From the IMG/VR virus record IMGVR_UViG_3300042566_000389, positions 1 to 56,184 of that record: a stretch of DNA of 56,184 nt. One strand, given 5' to 3'. Origin of the DNA: a virus. Positions within the stretch are counted from its first letter, which is position 1, and each line of letters opens with the position of its first letter. The notes under the pieces were generated by a model. That model was not told where the DNA came from. It saw only the letters and a program-made list of their open reading frames with translations, and made no database searches. Of this stretch, positions 1 through 6,633 are shown in pieces. The translations under genes were made by a program, and so were the position numbers.

Positions 1-51
1 ATAGGTTGAAGTCGCGAACTGGATGACACCGAGAAATAAACATAGTGACTA

Positions 52-63
52 AGGGTTAACCCT
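52..63. promoter_or_regulatory. 12-bp perfect palindrome AGGGTTAACCCT
   Basis: A perfect palindrome lies just upstream of the promoter candidates for the early operon. A related element with 5-bp arms, CACGG-TTAAC-CCGTG, occurs at 55830-55844 in the same control region. It could be a repressor or replication-protein site. No binding protein can be assigned from sequence. Confidence 0.4.
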
Positions 64-64
64 A

Positions 65-106
65 TTGTTATTGTGTGTGCAATAAAGTATCATAACAACT
101 TATAAT
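65..106 (+). promoter_or_regulatory. Promoter candidates for the early rightward operon
   Basis: Two overlapping sigma70-like arrangements are visible. TTGTTA (65-70) is 17 bp from TATCAT (88-93). A second -10 candidate, exactly TATAAT, lies at 101-106, only about 20 bases before the start codon at 126, with a GAAGGG ribosome site at 115-120. The single mismatch between the two ends of the window changes this TATAAT to TATAAC in the right-hand copy. TGTGCAA at 76-82 matches a motif found near the other control regions. Confidence 0.5.
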
Positions 107-125
107 ATATCAATGAAGGGTATCA

Positions 126-1814
126 ATGGCAACTTGGGCGGAACTCGGTATTGACTTGCGCGGACATTCATCCGGCGAGGTTAAGACTATTTGCCCGAAG
201 TGTTCGCATACCCGCACCAAGAAATCCTATCCATGTTTGAACGTGAACATCGACAAGGGTCTCTTTAACTGTTGGCACTGCTCGTGGTCTGGCGGTGTCG
301 GCACCGGAGCGTACATGCAGCAAATCAAGAAGACGTATCGCAAGCCAGAGTTTCGTCCGACCGTGATGAGTGATCCCGCCCTGGCCTGGTTGGCTACACG
401 TGGCATCACCCCTGAAGTGGCGGCTCGCAATCAGCTGTCGGTTGCAACCAAGTACATGCCTCAGATCGAGGCGGAAACCAAGTGCATGGCGTTCCCTTTC
501 CTCAAGGCAGGAGAGATTGTCAACGTCAAGTACAGATCACCCGACAAGTATTTCACCCAAGAGAGTGGCGCTGAGAAGACTTGGTACAAGTATGACGACA
601 TCGATCCCAAGTGCACGATCATTACCGAGGGCGAGTTTGATGCGCTCTCGTTCGAGGTGGCCGGTCATCGGCATGCCATTTCTGTACCTGATGGTGCGCC
701 CTCCATCGAGAGCAAGTCGTTCGATAAGAAGTTCACATACATCGATGTGGAAGATCCAGCCATCGAGGCAGTTGAGAAGTTCATCCTGGCGGTGGACAAC
801 GATGCTCCCGGCAAGAAGCTCGAAGAGGAACTGGCGCGTCGTCTCGGCAAAGAGCGTTGCTACCGGGTCAAGTGGCCTGAGGGATGCAAGGATGCGAATG
901 ATGTTCTCGTCAAGCTGGGCAAAGAGGTACTCGCAGATCTTGTCCAGTATGCAGAACCGTACCCGGTCGATGGCATCTTCGAACTCGAGTCATTCGGCAA
1001 CGACCTCGACAACATCTACGAGAACGGATTACCCGCGGGGCTGACCACTGGGTGGGACAACCTCGATGATTTCTACCGCCCGATGGAAGGGCAGTGGACG
1101 TTGGTCACGGGTGTGCCAGGCATGGGCAAATCGGAATGGCTCGATGCGTTGGCGATGAACCTGACCAAAGAGCACAACTGGATGATCGGCGTGTGCTCAC
1201 CAGAGAATCAGCCCATCACATTCCATGCCGCCAAGTTGATGGAGAAGTACGCAGGTAAGCGTCTGCACAAGATGTCCAAGCCTGAGTACGACGAGGCGAA
1301 AGAATGGGTCAACCACTTCTTCAAGTTCATCCTGCCTGAAGACCGCACCCTGGATTCAGTACTGGCGAAAGCCAAGCTGTTGGTCAGGCGCTACGGAATG
1401 CAGGGAATGATCATCGATCCATACAACGAGATCCTCCATACCAACCGCAAGGATGGCGTGAGTGAGACCGAGTATGTGTCCGAGTTCTTGGCGCAGATCC
1501 GTGGCTTCGCTCGTTCGATGGGCATTCACATCTGGCTCGTTGCTCACCCAACCAAGTTGCAGAAGGGCGTGGATGGCAAGTACCCCGTGCCTACTGGCTA
1601 CGACGTGGCGGGGTCTGCTCACTTCTTCAACAAGGCCGATAATATTATTGCAGTACATCGGGACAAGTCGAACCCTGATGCGTATTCAGAAGTGCACATC
1701 CAGAAGATCCGATCGCGTTGGCTTGGTCAGCTTGGTCATGTCTGCTTGCAGTGGGACAAACACTCTGGTCGATTCACCGTACCGCCAGGTCATGGCGATG
1801 CGTTCATCCGATAG
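126..1814 (+). CDS. Primase-helicase (T7 gp4-like)
   Basis: This 562-residue protein should prime and unwind DNA at the phage fork in the cytoplasm. A zinc ribbon (C23, C26, C49, C52) at the N-terminus fits primase template recognition. A TOPRIM domain follows, with the acidic signature around E168/E170 and an AVDNDAPG motif near residue 220. A RecA/DnaB-type helicase domain has Walker A GVPGMGKS at 329-336 and a Walker B-like GMIIDPYNE near residue 425. The architecture and length match T7 gp4. No DNA polymerase gene is seen in the window, so host polymerase probably extends the primers. The start is supported by GAAGGG five bases upstream. It is the first gene of the early operon. Confidence 0.93.
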   Translation: MATWAELGIDLRGHSSGEVKTICPKCSHTRTKKSYPCLNVNIDKGLFNCWHCSWSGGVGTGAYMQQIKKTYRKPEFRPTVMSDPALAWLATRGITPEVAARNQLSVATKYMPQIEAETKCMAFPFLKAGEIVNVKYRSPDKYFTQESGAEKTWYKYDDIDPKCTIITEGEFDALSFEVAGHRHAISVPDGAPSIESKSFDKKFTYIDVEDPAIEAVEKFILAVDNDAPGKKLEEELARRLGKERCYRVKWPEGCKDANDVLVKLGKEVLADLVQYAEPYPVDGIFELESFGNDLDNIYENGLPAGLTTGWDNLDDFYRPMEGQWTLVTGVPGMGKSEWLDALAMNLTKEHNWMIGVCSPENQPITFHAAKLMEKYAGKRLHKMSKPEYDEAKEWVNHFFKFILPEDRTLDSVLAKAKLLVRRYGMQGMIIDPYNEILHTNRKDGVSETEYVSEFLAQIRGFARSMGIHIWLVAHPTKLQKGVDGKYPVPTGYDVAGSAHFFNKADNIIAVHRDKSNPDAYSEVHIQKIRSRWLGQLGHVCLQWDKHSGRFTVPPGHGDAFIR

Positions 1815-1822
1815 GACACAAC

Positions 1823-2140
1823 ATGACAACAGAACTGAAAGCAGCTGCGGCTGAGCACCATAGAGACGATGCGGTAGCTGACGCTTACACCTACATCACG
1901 CAGTTCCACAACGATCCAACCACAATGGAGATACACGCGCTGCGCAATACCAACCAATCGCTTGCAGCACGAGTCATTGAGTTGCACAAGAAGATTGATG
2001 AGCTGCACCACGAGATGGATGACTTGCGCCGAGGTAAAGAACGTATGCGCAGGGAGCGTGACGAGCTGAGCCTGCTGATCATTCAGATGCGCAAGCGAAT
2101 CGCAGACATCATGCACTCGTCGTTGGATGATTTGAAATGA
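1823..2140 (+). CDS. Coiled-coil protein of early operon, function unknown
   Basis: This protein of 105 residues is not recognised. The ATG at 1823 is preferred because it follows the upstream stop by eight bases and has AGGA just before it; a longer reading frame would run back into the primase-helicase gene. Residues 45-100 form a highly charged amphipathic helix with heptad-like spacing (LHKKIDELHHEMDDLRR), suggesting a parallel coiled coil and oligomerisation. Its stop overlaps the next start as ATGA, so the two are probably translationally coupled. A role as an accessory to replication is only suggested by position. Confidence 0.7.
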   Translation: MTTELKAAAAEHHRDDAVADAYTYITQFHNDPTTMEIHALRNTNQSLAARVIELHKKIDELHHEMDDLRRGKERMRRERDELSLLIIQMRKRIADIMHSSLDDLK

Positions 2141-2379
2141 CCAAAGAGAAAGTCAAGTTCACCAAGAAAGGGGTGAAGGTATACGCCGATGGTGGTTACA
2201 ACCACAACGTCGAGTTGCTGGCGCATGTTAGGGATACAGGTAACGGATTCATTGCGCGGTTCCCCAGCTACTGCAGCACGGCGCAAGACAACTACGTTTG
2301 CCTTGACTACTCCGATGCTGAGCATCTGCGCACAGCGTTGAACGCGCTGCACAAGAAGGACAACGGGTTTGACTTATAG
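2137..2379 (+). CDS. Hypothetical 80-residue early protein
   Basis: Not recognised. A small, mixed alpha/beta-looking protein with a basic N-terminus (KEKVKFTKKGVKVYADGG) and no membrane segment or clear motif. The start overlaps the preceding stop (ATGA), and the 3' end overlaps the next gene by eleven bases, so it is embedded in a tightly coupled operon. Expression with replication genes suggests an early role, nothing more. Confidence 0.65.
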   Translation: MTKEKVKFTKKGVKVYADGGYNHNVELLAHVRDTGNGFIARFPSYCSTAQDNYVCLDYSDAEHLRTALNALHKKDNGFDL

Positions 2380-2665
2380 AAACCGGAAACTCCTCGATCT
2401 GGCACGTGATCAGGCATGCGTGATGTGTGGCGCCCAAGATGGAACGGTGGTGGCTGCTCATTCAAACCTGCAGGAACACGGCAAGGGGATGGGGCTCAAG
2501 GCGCACGATGGTATGGCGGCATGGCTGTGTCACCGCTGCCACTCGCAGCTGGATCAGGGTAAGGCGATGACAAAGCACGAGAAGAATGTGTACATGCTTC
2601 AGGCTATTTGCCGCACGTATATGCACATGTGGGATCAACAATTGATTGAGGTAGTACGCAAATGA
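2369..2665 (+). CDS. YbcO-like (DUF1364) HNH-type nuclease
   Basis: This 98-residue protein resembles the DUF1364/YbcO family of lambdoid phages and prophages, small zinc-binding proteins of the HNH nuclease superfamily thought to act in recombination or DNA processing. Visible features are CVMCG near residue 17, the AAHSN motif near residue 30 and CHRCHSQLDQG near residue 55, which together give the expected metal ligands. Translation appears to begin at TTG 2369: AAGGA lies eight bases upstream and the resulting N-terminus MTYRNRKLLDLAR fits the family. It overlaps both neighbours. Activity is inferred from family membership. Confidence 0.8.
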   Translation: MTYRNRKLLDLARDQACVMCGAQDGTVVAAHSNLQEHGKGMGLKAHDGMAAWLCHRCHSQLDQGKAMTKHEKNVYMLQAICRTYMHMWDQQLIEVVRK

Positions 2666-3123
2666 CAGTGATTGCATGGGACGGAAAGACACTCGCGGCT
2701 GATAAGCAAGCGACCGAGGGTGGGCTGCGGCAGGTGACAACCAAGATCATGTTGGTTGAGAAGGGCAAGTTCAAAGGACATCTGCTGGCTGGCGCTGGTT
2801 CCTCGTCCCAAGCAAACATGCTGATGGCGTGGTTCGTACAAGGCGCTGACGCTGAGTGTTTCCCCAAGTATCAGGACACCGATGATTTATCGGCTGCGCT
2901 GCTGGTCATCACGCCAAGCAGAGAGATCCTGCGCTACGACTTCAACCCCATCCCGGTTGTATTCCACGACGAGAAGTACGCCCTGGGAACTGGACGCGAG
3001 GTGGCTATCGGCGCAATGGCAATGGGCGCTACCGCAGTTGAAGCGGTTGAGATTGCATCACGGCTGTGCTCAGGCTGCGGCATGGGGATCGACAGCATCA
3101 CGATGAAGAAGGGGAAGAAGTGA
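2662..3123 (+). CDS. Proteasome/HslV-like Ntn hydrolase
   Basis: A 153-residue protein whose N-terminus, MTVIAWDGKTLAADKQAT, resembles beta subunits of the 20S proteasome/HslV family. After removal of the initiator Met, T2 would be the catalytic threonine. D14 and K28 stand where the conserved Asp and Lys of the family are expected, with a shorter loop than in HslV. The length is close to HslV (about 175). No HslU-like ATPase is encoded in the window, so it may act alone or with a host unfoldase, or may not be a protease. It sits between the YbcO-like gene and a coiled-coil gene, with ATGA overlap at its start. The fold call is fairly safe; substrate and role are unknown. Confidence 0.7.
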   Translation: MTVIAWDGKTLAADKQATEGGLRQVTTKIMLVEKGKFKGHLLAGAGSSSQANMLMAWFVQGADAECFPKYQDTDDLSAALLVITPSREILRYDFNPIPVVFHDEKYALGTGREVAIGAMAMGATAVEAVEIASRLCSGCGMGIDSITMKKGKK

Positions 3124-3455
3124 TGGACATCGAACGGATCATGCACGAGTACCGCACTCGAGTTGCGGAGTACTCCAAGGCTAGGGCTAAGCGCACCTAC
3201 GTGGAGGAATTCAAGAAGTCCAAGTTCGCCATCCTGATGAAGGAGGCAGAGCGCCAAGGTTTCAAGACGGCAGCTGCGCAGGAACGTGAGGCGTATGCGT
3301 GCCAGGAATACATCGATCTGCTGGATGGATTGCAAGCTGCAGTCGAGGCCGAGGAAAGATTGAGGTACGACATGAAGGCGTTGGAGATGCAAGCGGAAGT
3401 GTGGCGAACCCTGCGTGCGGACGAGCGCTTCGAAAGGAAATCGTATGGCGCTTAG
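3123..3455 (+). CDS. Helical early protein, function unknown
   Basis: This 110-residue protein is predicted to be almost entirely helical and is rich in Lys, Arg, Glu and Ala (EEFKKSKFAILMKEAERQG, AAAQEREAYACQEYIDLLD). Similar small proteins lie next to recombination genes in many temperate phages, but no function is known to me. Its ATG overlaps the preceding stop by one base, and its 3' end overlaps the next gene by eleven bases, consistent with coupled translation. Confidence 0.65.
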   Translation: MDIERIMHEYRTRVAEYSKARAKRTYVEEFKKSKFAILMKEAERQGFKTAAAQEREAYACQEYIDLLDGLQAAVEAEERLRYDMKALEMQAEVWRTLRADERFERKSYGA

Positions 3456-3810
3456 TGATCCGCGTAAACGTAACCCCCGTGCTGTGCTGAACAAGTCGGG
3501 CGGCTACTACCCGCCTTGCTTCAACAGCTCCCGTGAATACAGCCAGTGGGTATTGCTGCTCAAGGTGAGTAACGCTGGCGTGAACTTGGGTTACTGCGTT
3601 GACTGCACTCCCGACTACAAGATGGAGATGATGTGCGAGGGCAGGTGTTCGCATCCTGAAACTCAATTCATCGTGCGCCGTAACAGTCTGGAGCGTGACG
3701 AACTGGAAGTGATTGGCGTGTCCGATGAGAGTTATTACTGGACGCAGGTGTCGCAGGGTGCGGCTGTGATTGATGGTGCAAACGATGGCAAAGATAAACA
3801 GCAGAGCTAA
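3445..3810 (+). CDS. Putative zinc-binding early protein
   Basis: This protein of 121 residues starts at ATG 3445, where AAAGGA precedes it; a longer reading frame begins upstream without such a site. The middle contains a Cys-rich stretch, YCVDCTPDYK then MCEGRCSHPE, with four Cys and one His that could hold a zinc ion. The rest is polar and unrecognised. Position between a helical protein and a resolvase-like nuclease suggests a DNA-transaction role, as inference only. Confidence 0.65.
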   Translation: MALSDPRKRNPRAVLNKSGGYYPPCFNSSREYSQWVLLLKVSNAGVNLGYCVDCTPDYKMEMMCEGRCSHPETQFIVRRNSLERDELEVIGVSDESYYWTQVSQGAAVIDGANDGKDKQQS

Positions 3811-4210
3811 GGGCAAGTCTGCAGAAAGGGAACTGATCAGCGAACTGAAGCAGCTGCTCCCGGCTGAGATGACCAAAGACCTGGAGCGCAACCTGGAACA
3901 GACACGAGGTGGAGGGCACGACATCATTGGGCTGGCTGGCTGGGCACCCGAGGTCAAGCGGTATGCGCAGGTGCTGCCCGCAGATCTCGCCTCGTTCTGG
4001 GAGCAGACAACAACCCAAGCACGGAACGATCGGTCACGGCCTGCGTTGTTCTTCCGCGAGGATCGCAGGGAATGGCGAGTGGTACTGCGAGCAACCGACC
4101 TAATGGGGATTGAGTCTGAGAACAGCGACGACCTAGACAACACGGTGCAGGTGTCGCTGCCTTTCTTTACACGCTTTGCGGAGAGACTTCGCTATGTTCA
4201 AGAGTCCTGA
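3785..4210 (+). CDS. Holliday junction resolvase-like nuclease (PD-(D/E)XK type)
   Basis: A 141-residue protein with the layout of small phage nucleases of the restriction-endonuclease-like fold. It has a basic N-terminal helix (SRAKGKSAERELISEL) with the conserved Glu, then GGGHDIIGL with the metal-binding Asp near residue 47, then PEVKRYA carrying the E-x-K pair near residue 57. This order (E, D, ExK) is what Hjc-like resolvases and related VRR-type nucleases show. The ATG at 3785 is chosen because the N-terminal helix begins there. It overlaps its neighbours. Likely role: resolving or trimming recombination or replication intermediates. Confidence 0.7.
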   Translation: MAKINSRAKGKSAERELISELKQLLPAEMTKDLERNLEQTRGGGHDIIGLAGWAPEVKRYAQVLPADLASFWEQTTTQARNDRSRPALFFREDRREWRVVLRATDLMGIESENSDDLDNTVQVSLPFFTRFAERLRYVQES

Positions 4211-4676
4211 TCAAGCGTTGGCATTCGCATTTCGCATGCGTCATAGCCACGTCGTGAGCCTGCCATCTGGCACGTACCTAGCGCAGAAGACAGACCATCA
4301 ACACTCGAGCGATCGGCTGACCCAGTACGACCTGCATGCTCAGGCTGGGATGATCTTCAGCTGGCTTTCCAGACGCCCGGAAGAAGATCAGATCTACGCT
4401 TTCTATCTGCACGGAACGATCAGGGAACGTCGCGTGGCGGCTTCGCTAATCATCCGAAGGAATAAGGAGCGCTTGGCTGGGTACAAACTTTCACATGTGC
4501 AACTACGGAATGCTGTGTTGGGAAGATCGGTGCGTGATGTCTCTGATGCTTCAGGACTTTCGCAATATAAGGCGTGGAGGTTACGCCGAGATCTCGCGGA
4601 GATCTTTGAACCGATTCAAGAGCGGCTGATGACAGCGATGCAAGATGAGTTGATCTCATCAAACACCGCTGTTTAG
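4194..4676 (+). CDS. Putative late-gene regulator with C-terminal helix-turn-helix
   Basis: This last gene of the early rightward operon encodes 160 residues. The C-terminal third contains a helix-turn-helix-like run, VRDVSDASGLSQYKAWRLRR, around residues 110-135. Position, size and DNA-binding look match phage late regulators such as antiterminator Q analogues, but no family signature is recognised. The ATG at 4194 follows GGAGA; a start 18 bases earlier is possible. A factorless terminator follows directly, so the protein might also act at that terminator, though this is speculative. Confidence 0.5.
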   Translation: MFKSPDQALAFAFRMRHSHVVSLPSGTYLAQKTDHQHSSDRLTQYDLHAQAGMIFSWLSRRPEEDQIYAFYLHGTIRERRVAASLIIRRNKERLAGYKLSHVQLRNAVLGRSVRDVSDASGLSQYKAWRLRRDLAEIFEPIQERLMTAMQDELISSNTAV

Positions 4677-4705
4677 CCTAGATGATAGAGAGTTATGATG
4701 GCTTC

Positions 4706-4781
4706 GCAGTCTCCCGACTGTACCCTTCATACCTCTCTCGGAGGTTTCACCCCAGGTCTCATAACCCTGGGGTATTTTTTT
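4706..4781 (+). terminator. Hairpin series ending in a strong factor-independent terminator
   Basis: Three hairpins follow in a row. The first has arms CAGTC (4707-4711) and GACTG (4716-4720) with loop TCCC. The second has arms ACCTC (4731-4735) and GAGGT (4741-4745). The third has arms ACCCCAGG (4749-4756) and CCTGGGGT (4766-4773), then A and seven T (4775-4781). The last is a textbook terminator for the early operon. The two upstream hairpins make this a 76-base structured tail. The minus-strand operon ends at 4780 on the other side, but the T-run only suits the plus strand. Confidence 0.85.
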
Positions 4782-5187
4782 ACTCAGCTTGTGCTAGCTC
4801 TGCTTGCATCTTGGCTAGCTTCTTACGTGCATGCGTCAGCTTCAATGAGAAACTGAGCGCACGCTTCCATGCTTCCGACTTCGGCTTACCCTTGAGTGCA
4901 GTCGAGATCTTCTGCCGCACCTCTGGGCTATGCGTTGAGCCGGGCTGTCTGCCACCTCGACGCTTGGGCTGAGCCTTCACCTCAGGTTTAACTTTCACCT
5001 GCAGCTCAGGCTGAGTGACGATCGCCTTTGGTGGACGACCGCGGCGCTTCTGTATCTGGTCACTCTTGATCTTGTATGTACGCTCATACAGATCAGACAT
5101 GGCAAGCAGCTGCCCCTCAAAGGTGCGATGCTCTTTGGCAGCAAGTGTTTCGATACGTGCGATCGTTTCTTTCTTCAGTGCGTGCAT
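4780..5187 (-). CDS. AT-hook and NUMOD3-like DNA-binding protein
   Basis: This very basic 135-residue protein carries two recognisable DNA-binding elements. KRRGRPPKA (near residues 47-55) is an AT-hook core that would sit in the minor groove of AT-rich DNA. SPEVRQKISTALKGKPKS (near residues 87-104) matches the NUMOD3 pattern usually found in homing endonucleases and some phage regulators. The two are joined by a Lys/Pro-rich linker, and the C-terminus is a basic helix. There is no nuclease domain. It is the last gene of the leftward operon and could regulate it or bend phage DNA. Confidence 0.6.
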   Translation of the reverse strand: MHALKKETIARIETLAAKEHRTFEGQLLAMSDLYERTYKIKSDQIQKRRGRPPKAIVTQPELQVKVKPEVKAQPKRRGGRQPGSTHSPEVRQKISTALKGKPKSEAWKRALSFSLKLTHARKKLAKMQAELAQAE

Positions 5188-5198
5188 GGTATTACTCC

Positions 5199-5519
5199 TT
5201 AGTTAACTGCTGGGCTGGAATCAAATGGATTCATCTTGTTGTCTAGCATGTAATGGAACAGCGCGAAGTAGCGCCGTCTATTGGTTGCTCCTCCAAGACG
5301 ACGCACTACGTGATCCGATCCTCCAAGACGACGCACTACGTGATCCGATATTTCCATGAACTTTTCGCGAGACATCATCAAGACTGTCTTGTTATTCCAA
5401 GTCAGCTTGACGTGTGTTCCGCCGTTAGCTGTTGATAAGTTCGCTCCGGCACGGAACTTGGAGAACTCAGGTAATTCGTACTCATCGATTGCTTTGACTG
5501 CGCGTTGATAGAAAATCAT
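5199..5519 (-). CDS. Hypothetical protein with an internal 10-residue duplication
   Basis: Not recognised; 106 residues. The middle contains SDHVVRRLGG twice in a row, produced by a perfect 30-bp tandem duplication at 5289-5349. Around it are polar, weakly basic segments. The start overlaps the stop of the upstream amidotransferase gene (ATGA), so the two are translationally coupled. The duplication keeps the frame, so the protein is probably still made. Whether the extra copy is general or peculiar to this isolate cannot be told here. Confidence 0.6.
   Translation of the reverse strand: MIFYQRAVKAIDEYELPEFSKFRAGANLSTANGGTHVKLTWNNKTVLMMSREKFMEISDHVVRRLGGSDHVVRRLGGATNRRRYFALFHYMLDNKMNPFDSSPAVN
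5289..5349. repeat. Perfect 30-bp tandem duplication, in frame
   Basis: The unit CCTCCAAGACGACGCACTAC (first 20 bases) extends for 30 bases and occurs twice without mismatch at 5290-5319 and 5320-5349; one more base (5289) also matches. Absence of any divergence suggests a recent slippage event, or a small assembly artefact. It adds ten residues to the encoded protein without shifting the frame. Confidence 0.95.
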
Positions 5520-6607
5520 GCTGTTACTCCTTCAAGTTTGATGTCTGCAAGGGCGCAGAGTTCAGGTTCCATTTCTTCCCAGATCTCGCAGATGAGATCG
5601 GCTGCTTCACCAACATCCTCGTTCACCATCTTTGAGATACCAGCGGCATTGAAGATGCTGTTGCGTTCGTTGCCATAGATCTCATAGATGAAACGCATGG
5701 CTGACATTGGACTGTTGTCGATCCAGTCAAGCGCACCTTGGAATCCGCCCAGCTGTACTGCGTTGTAGCTGTTGCGAATCAGACGCTTGAACTGTTCCGT
5801 CGATAGCTTCGGTGCCTCGTAACTTTTGCTGCGCTTCTTACGCTGCTTGGTTTTCTTAGACACCTGAGCTGGCGCTGGCTTCGCTTGCATCTCACGATCC
5901 ATGCGATCCCATTCACGCCACGTTGACGAGCTGGCGTAGCGCGAATCCCAGAACTCTGATTGAGTCTGCGCTGGATACTTGGGCTGATAGCTGTTCGGTG
6001 TGTACGCACTTGGTGTGTACGGCTTGACCGGAGCTGGCGGCTTGCCATATCCAAACTTGTATGGTGTCCAAGCGTAGGTGTTGGAGTACCAAACATCATC
6101 GTGAACAACACCGCTGCTCTTGTTGATGATCACAGAGTCGCCATCCTGATTCATGAAGGCGAACTTGTTGCTGTACCCAATGTGATTTGCGATCAAGTCT
6201 TGGAACCCAGGGTTGAATATCAGATTGGGATTCTCTTGCAGCATGGGCTTCAAGAAGTTCTGGATGTAATGCCAGGTGTCTGACATCTTCGGATCTTCTT
6301 TGTTGCCGGTAGACAGGATGCCGTTGTGCGCCATCCAGATACCGGGCACAACCTCATACGGGTGGCAATTGGCGATGTCGATTGCGCCGTGTGTCTTCAT
6401 GCGGAAGTGGATGATCGCTTCGTTACCAGCTACCTGATCGTTGTACAGGTCTTCGATCTCCTGCATGTTGCCAATCGACTTGATGACTTCGACTGAATCG
6501 CCACGCTTGACGATAGCTCCGAAGCCATCGGGGTTCTTGCTGTAGAAGTCGAGTAGCTGCTCGTAGCTGAACGTTGTATTGGCGGGGTGGTGAATAAGAA
6601 TGCACAT
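5516..6607 (-). CDS. Class II (Ntn) glutamine amidotransferase
   Basis: This 363-residue protein should release ammonia from glutamine for transfer to an acceptor. The first 170 residues form a class II glutaminase domain: the nucleophile Cys2 directly after Met1, DGFG near residue 27, HFRMKTHG with R69, the HP pair at 82-83, MAHNG with N95/G96, and SDT at 109-111. No sugar-isomerase, synthetase or PRPP-binding domain follows. The C-terminal half has a basic linker (KKTKQRKKRSK) and an unknown helical domain. The next gene upstream on the same strand is an amidoligase, 26 bases away, so the pair probably acts together, with ammonia or the C-terminal domain delivering nitrogen to the ligase. 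GGAGT precedes the ATG. Confidence 0.85.
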   Translation of the reverse strand: MCILIHHPANTTFSYEQLLDFYSKNPDGFGAIVKRGDSVEVIKSIGNMQEIEDLYNDQVAGNEAIIHFRMKTHGAIDIANCHPYEVVPGIWMAHNGILSTGNKEDPKMSDTWHYIQNFLKPMLQENPNLIFNPGFQDLIANHIGYSNKFAFMNQDGDSVIINKSSGVVHDDVWYSNTYAWTPYKFGYGKPPAPVKPYTPSAYTPNSYQPKYPAQTQSEFWDSRYASSSTWREWDRMDREMQAKPAPAQVSKKTKQRKKRSKSYEAPKLSTEQFKRLIRNSYNAVQLGGFQGALDWIDNSPMSAMRFIYEIYGNERNSIFNAAGISKMVNEDVGEAADLICEIWEEMEPELCALADIKLEGVTA

Positions 6608-6633
6608 GAAATACTCCAGTAAAGTTAAGTTGA

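Larger units (their letters stand above)
1..233. repeat. Left copy of the 233-bp terminal overlap
   Basis: Bases 1-233 recur at 55952-56184 in the same orientation with one difference: T at 106 here, C at 56057. The repeat runs from the region upstream of the primase-helicase into its first 36 codons. A repeat that ends inside a gene is more likely the overlap of a circular or concatemeric genome opened at an arbitrary point than a packaged terminal repeat, but the latter is not excluded. Confidence 0.95.

Noticed and set aside
1-233. True packaged direct terminal repeat
   Set aside because: The repeat ends inside the primase-helicase gene and has a mismatch. Overlap of a circular or concatemeric assembly explains it more simply, though end mapping would be needed to decide.
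126-1814. Phage DNA polymerase in the early operon
   Set aside because: Only primase and helicase domains are present. No polymerase motifs were seen in any large frame, so host polymerase is assumed.
4676-4781. Second tRNA gene
   Set aside because: The hairpins do not give a cloverleaf: no 7-bp acceptor stem and no T loop.
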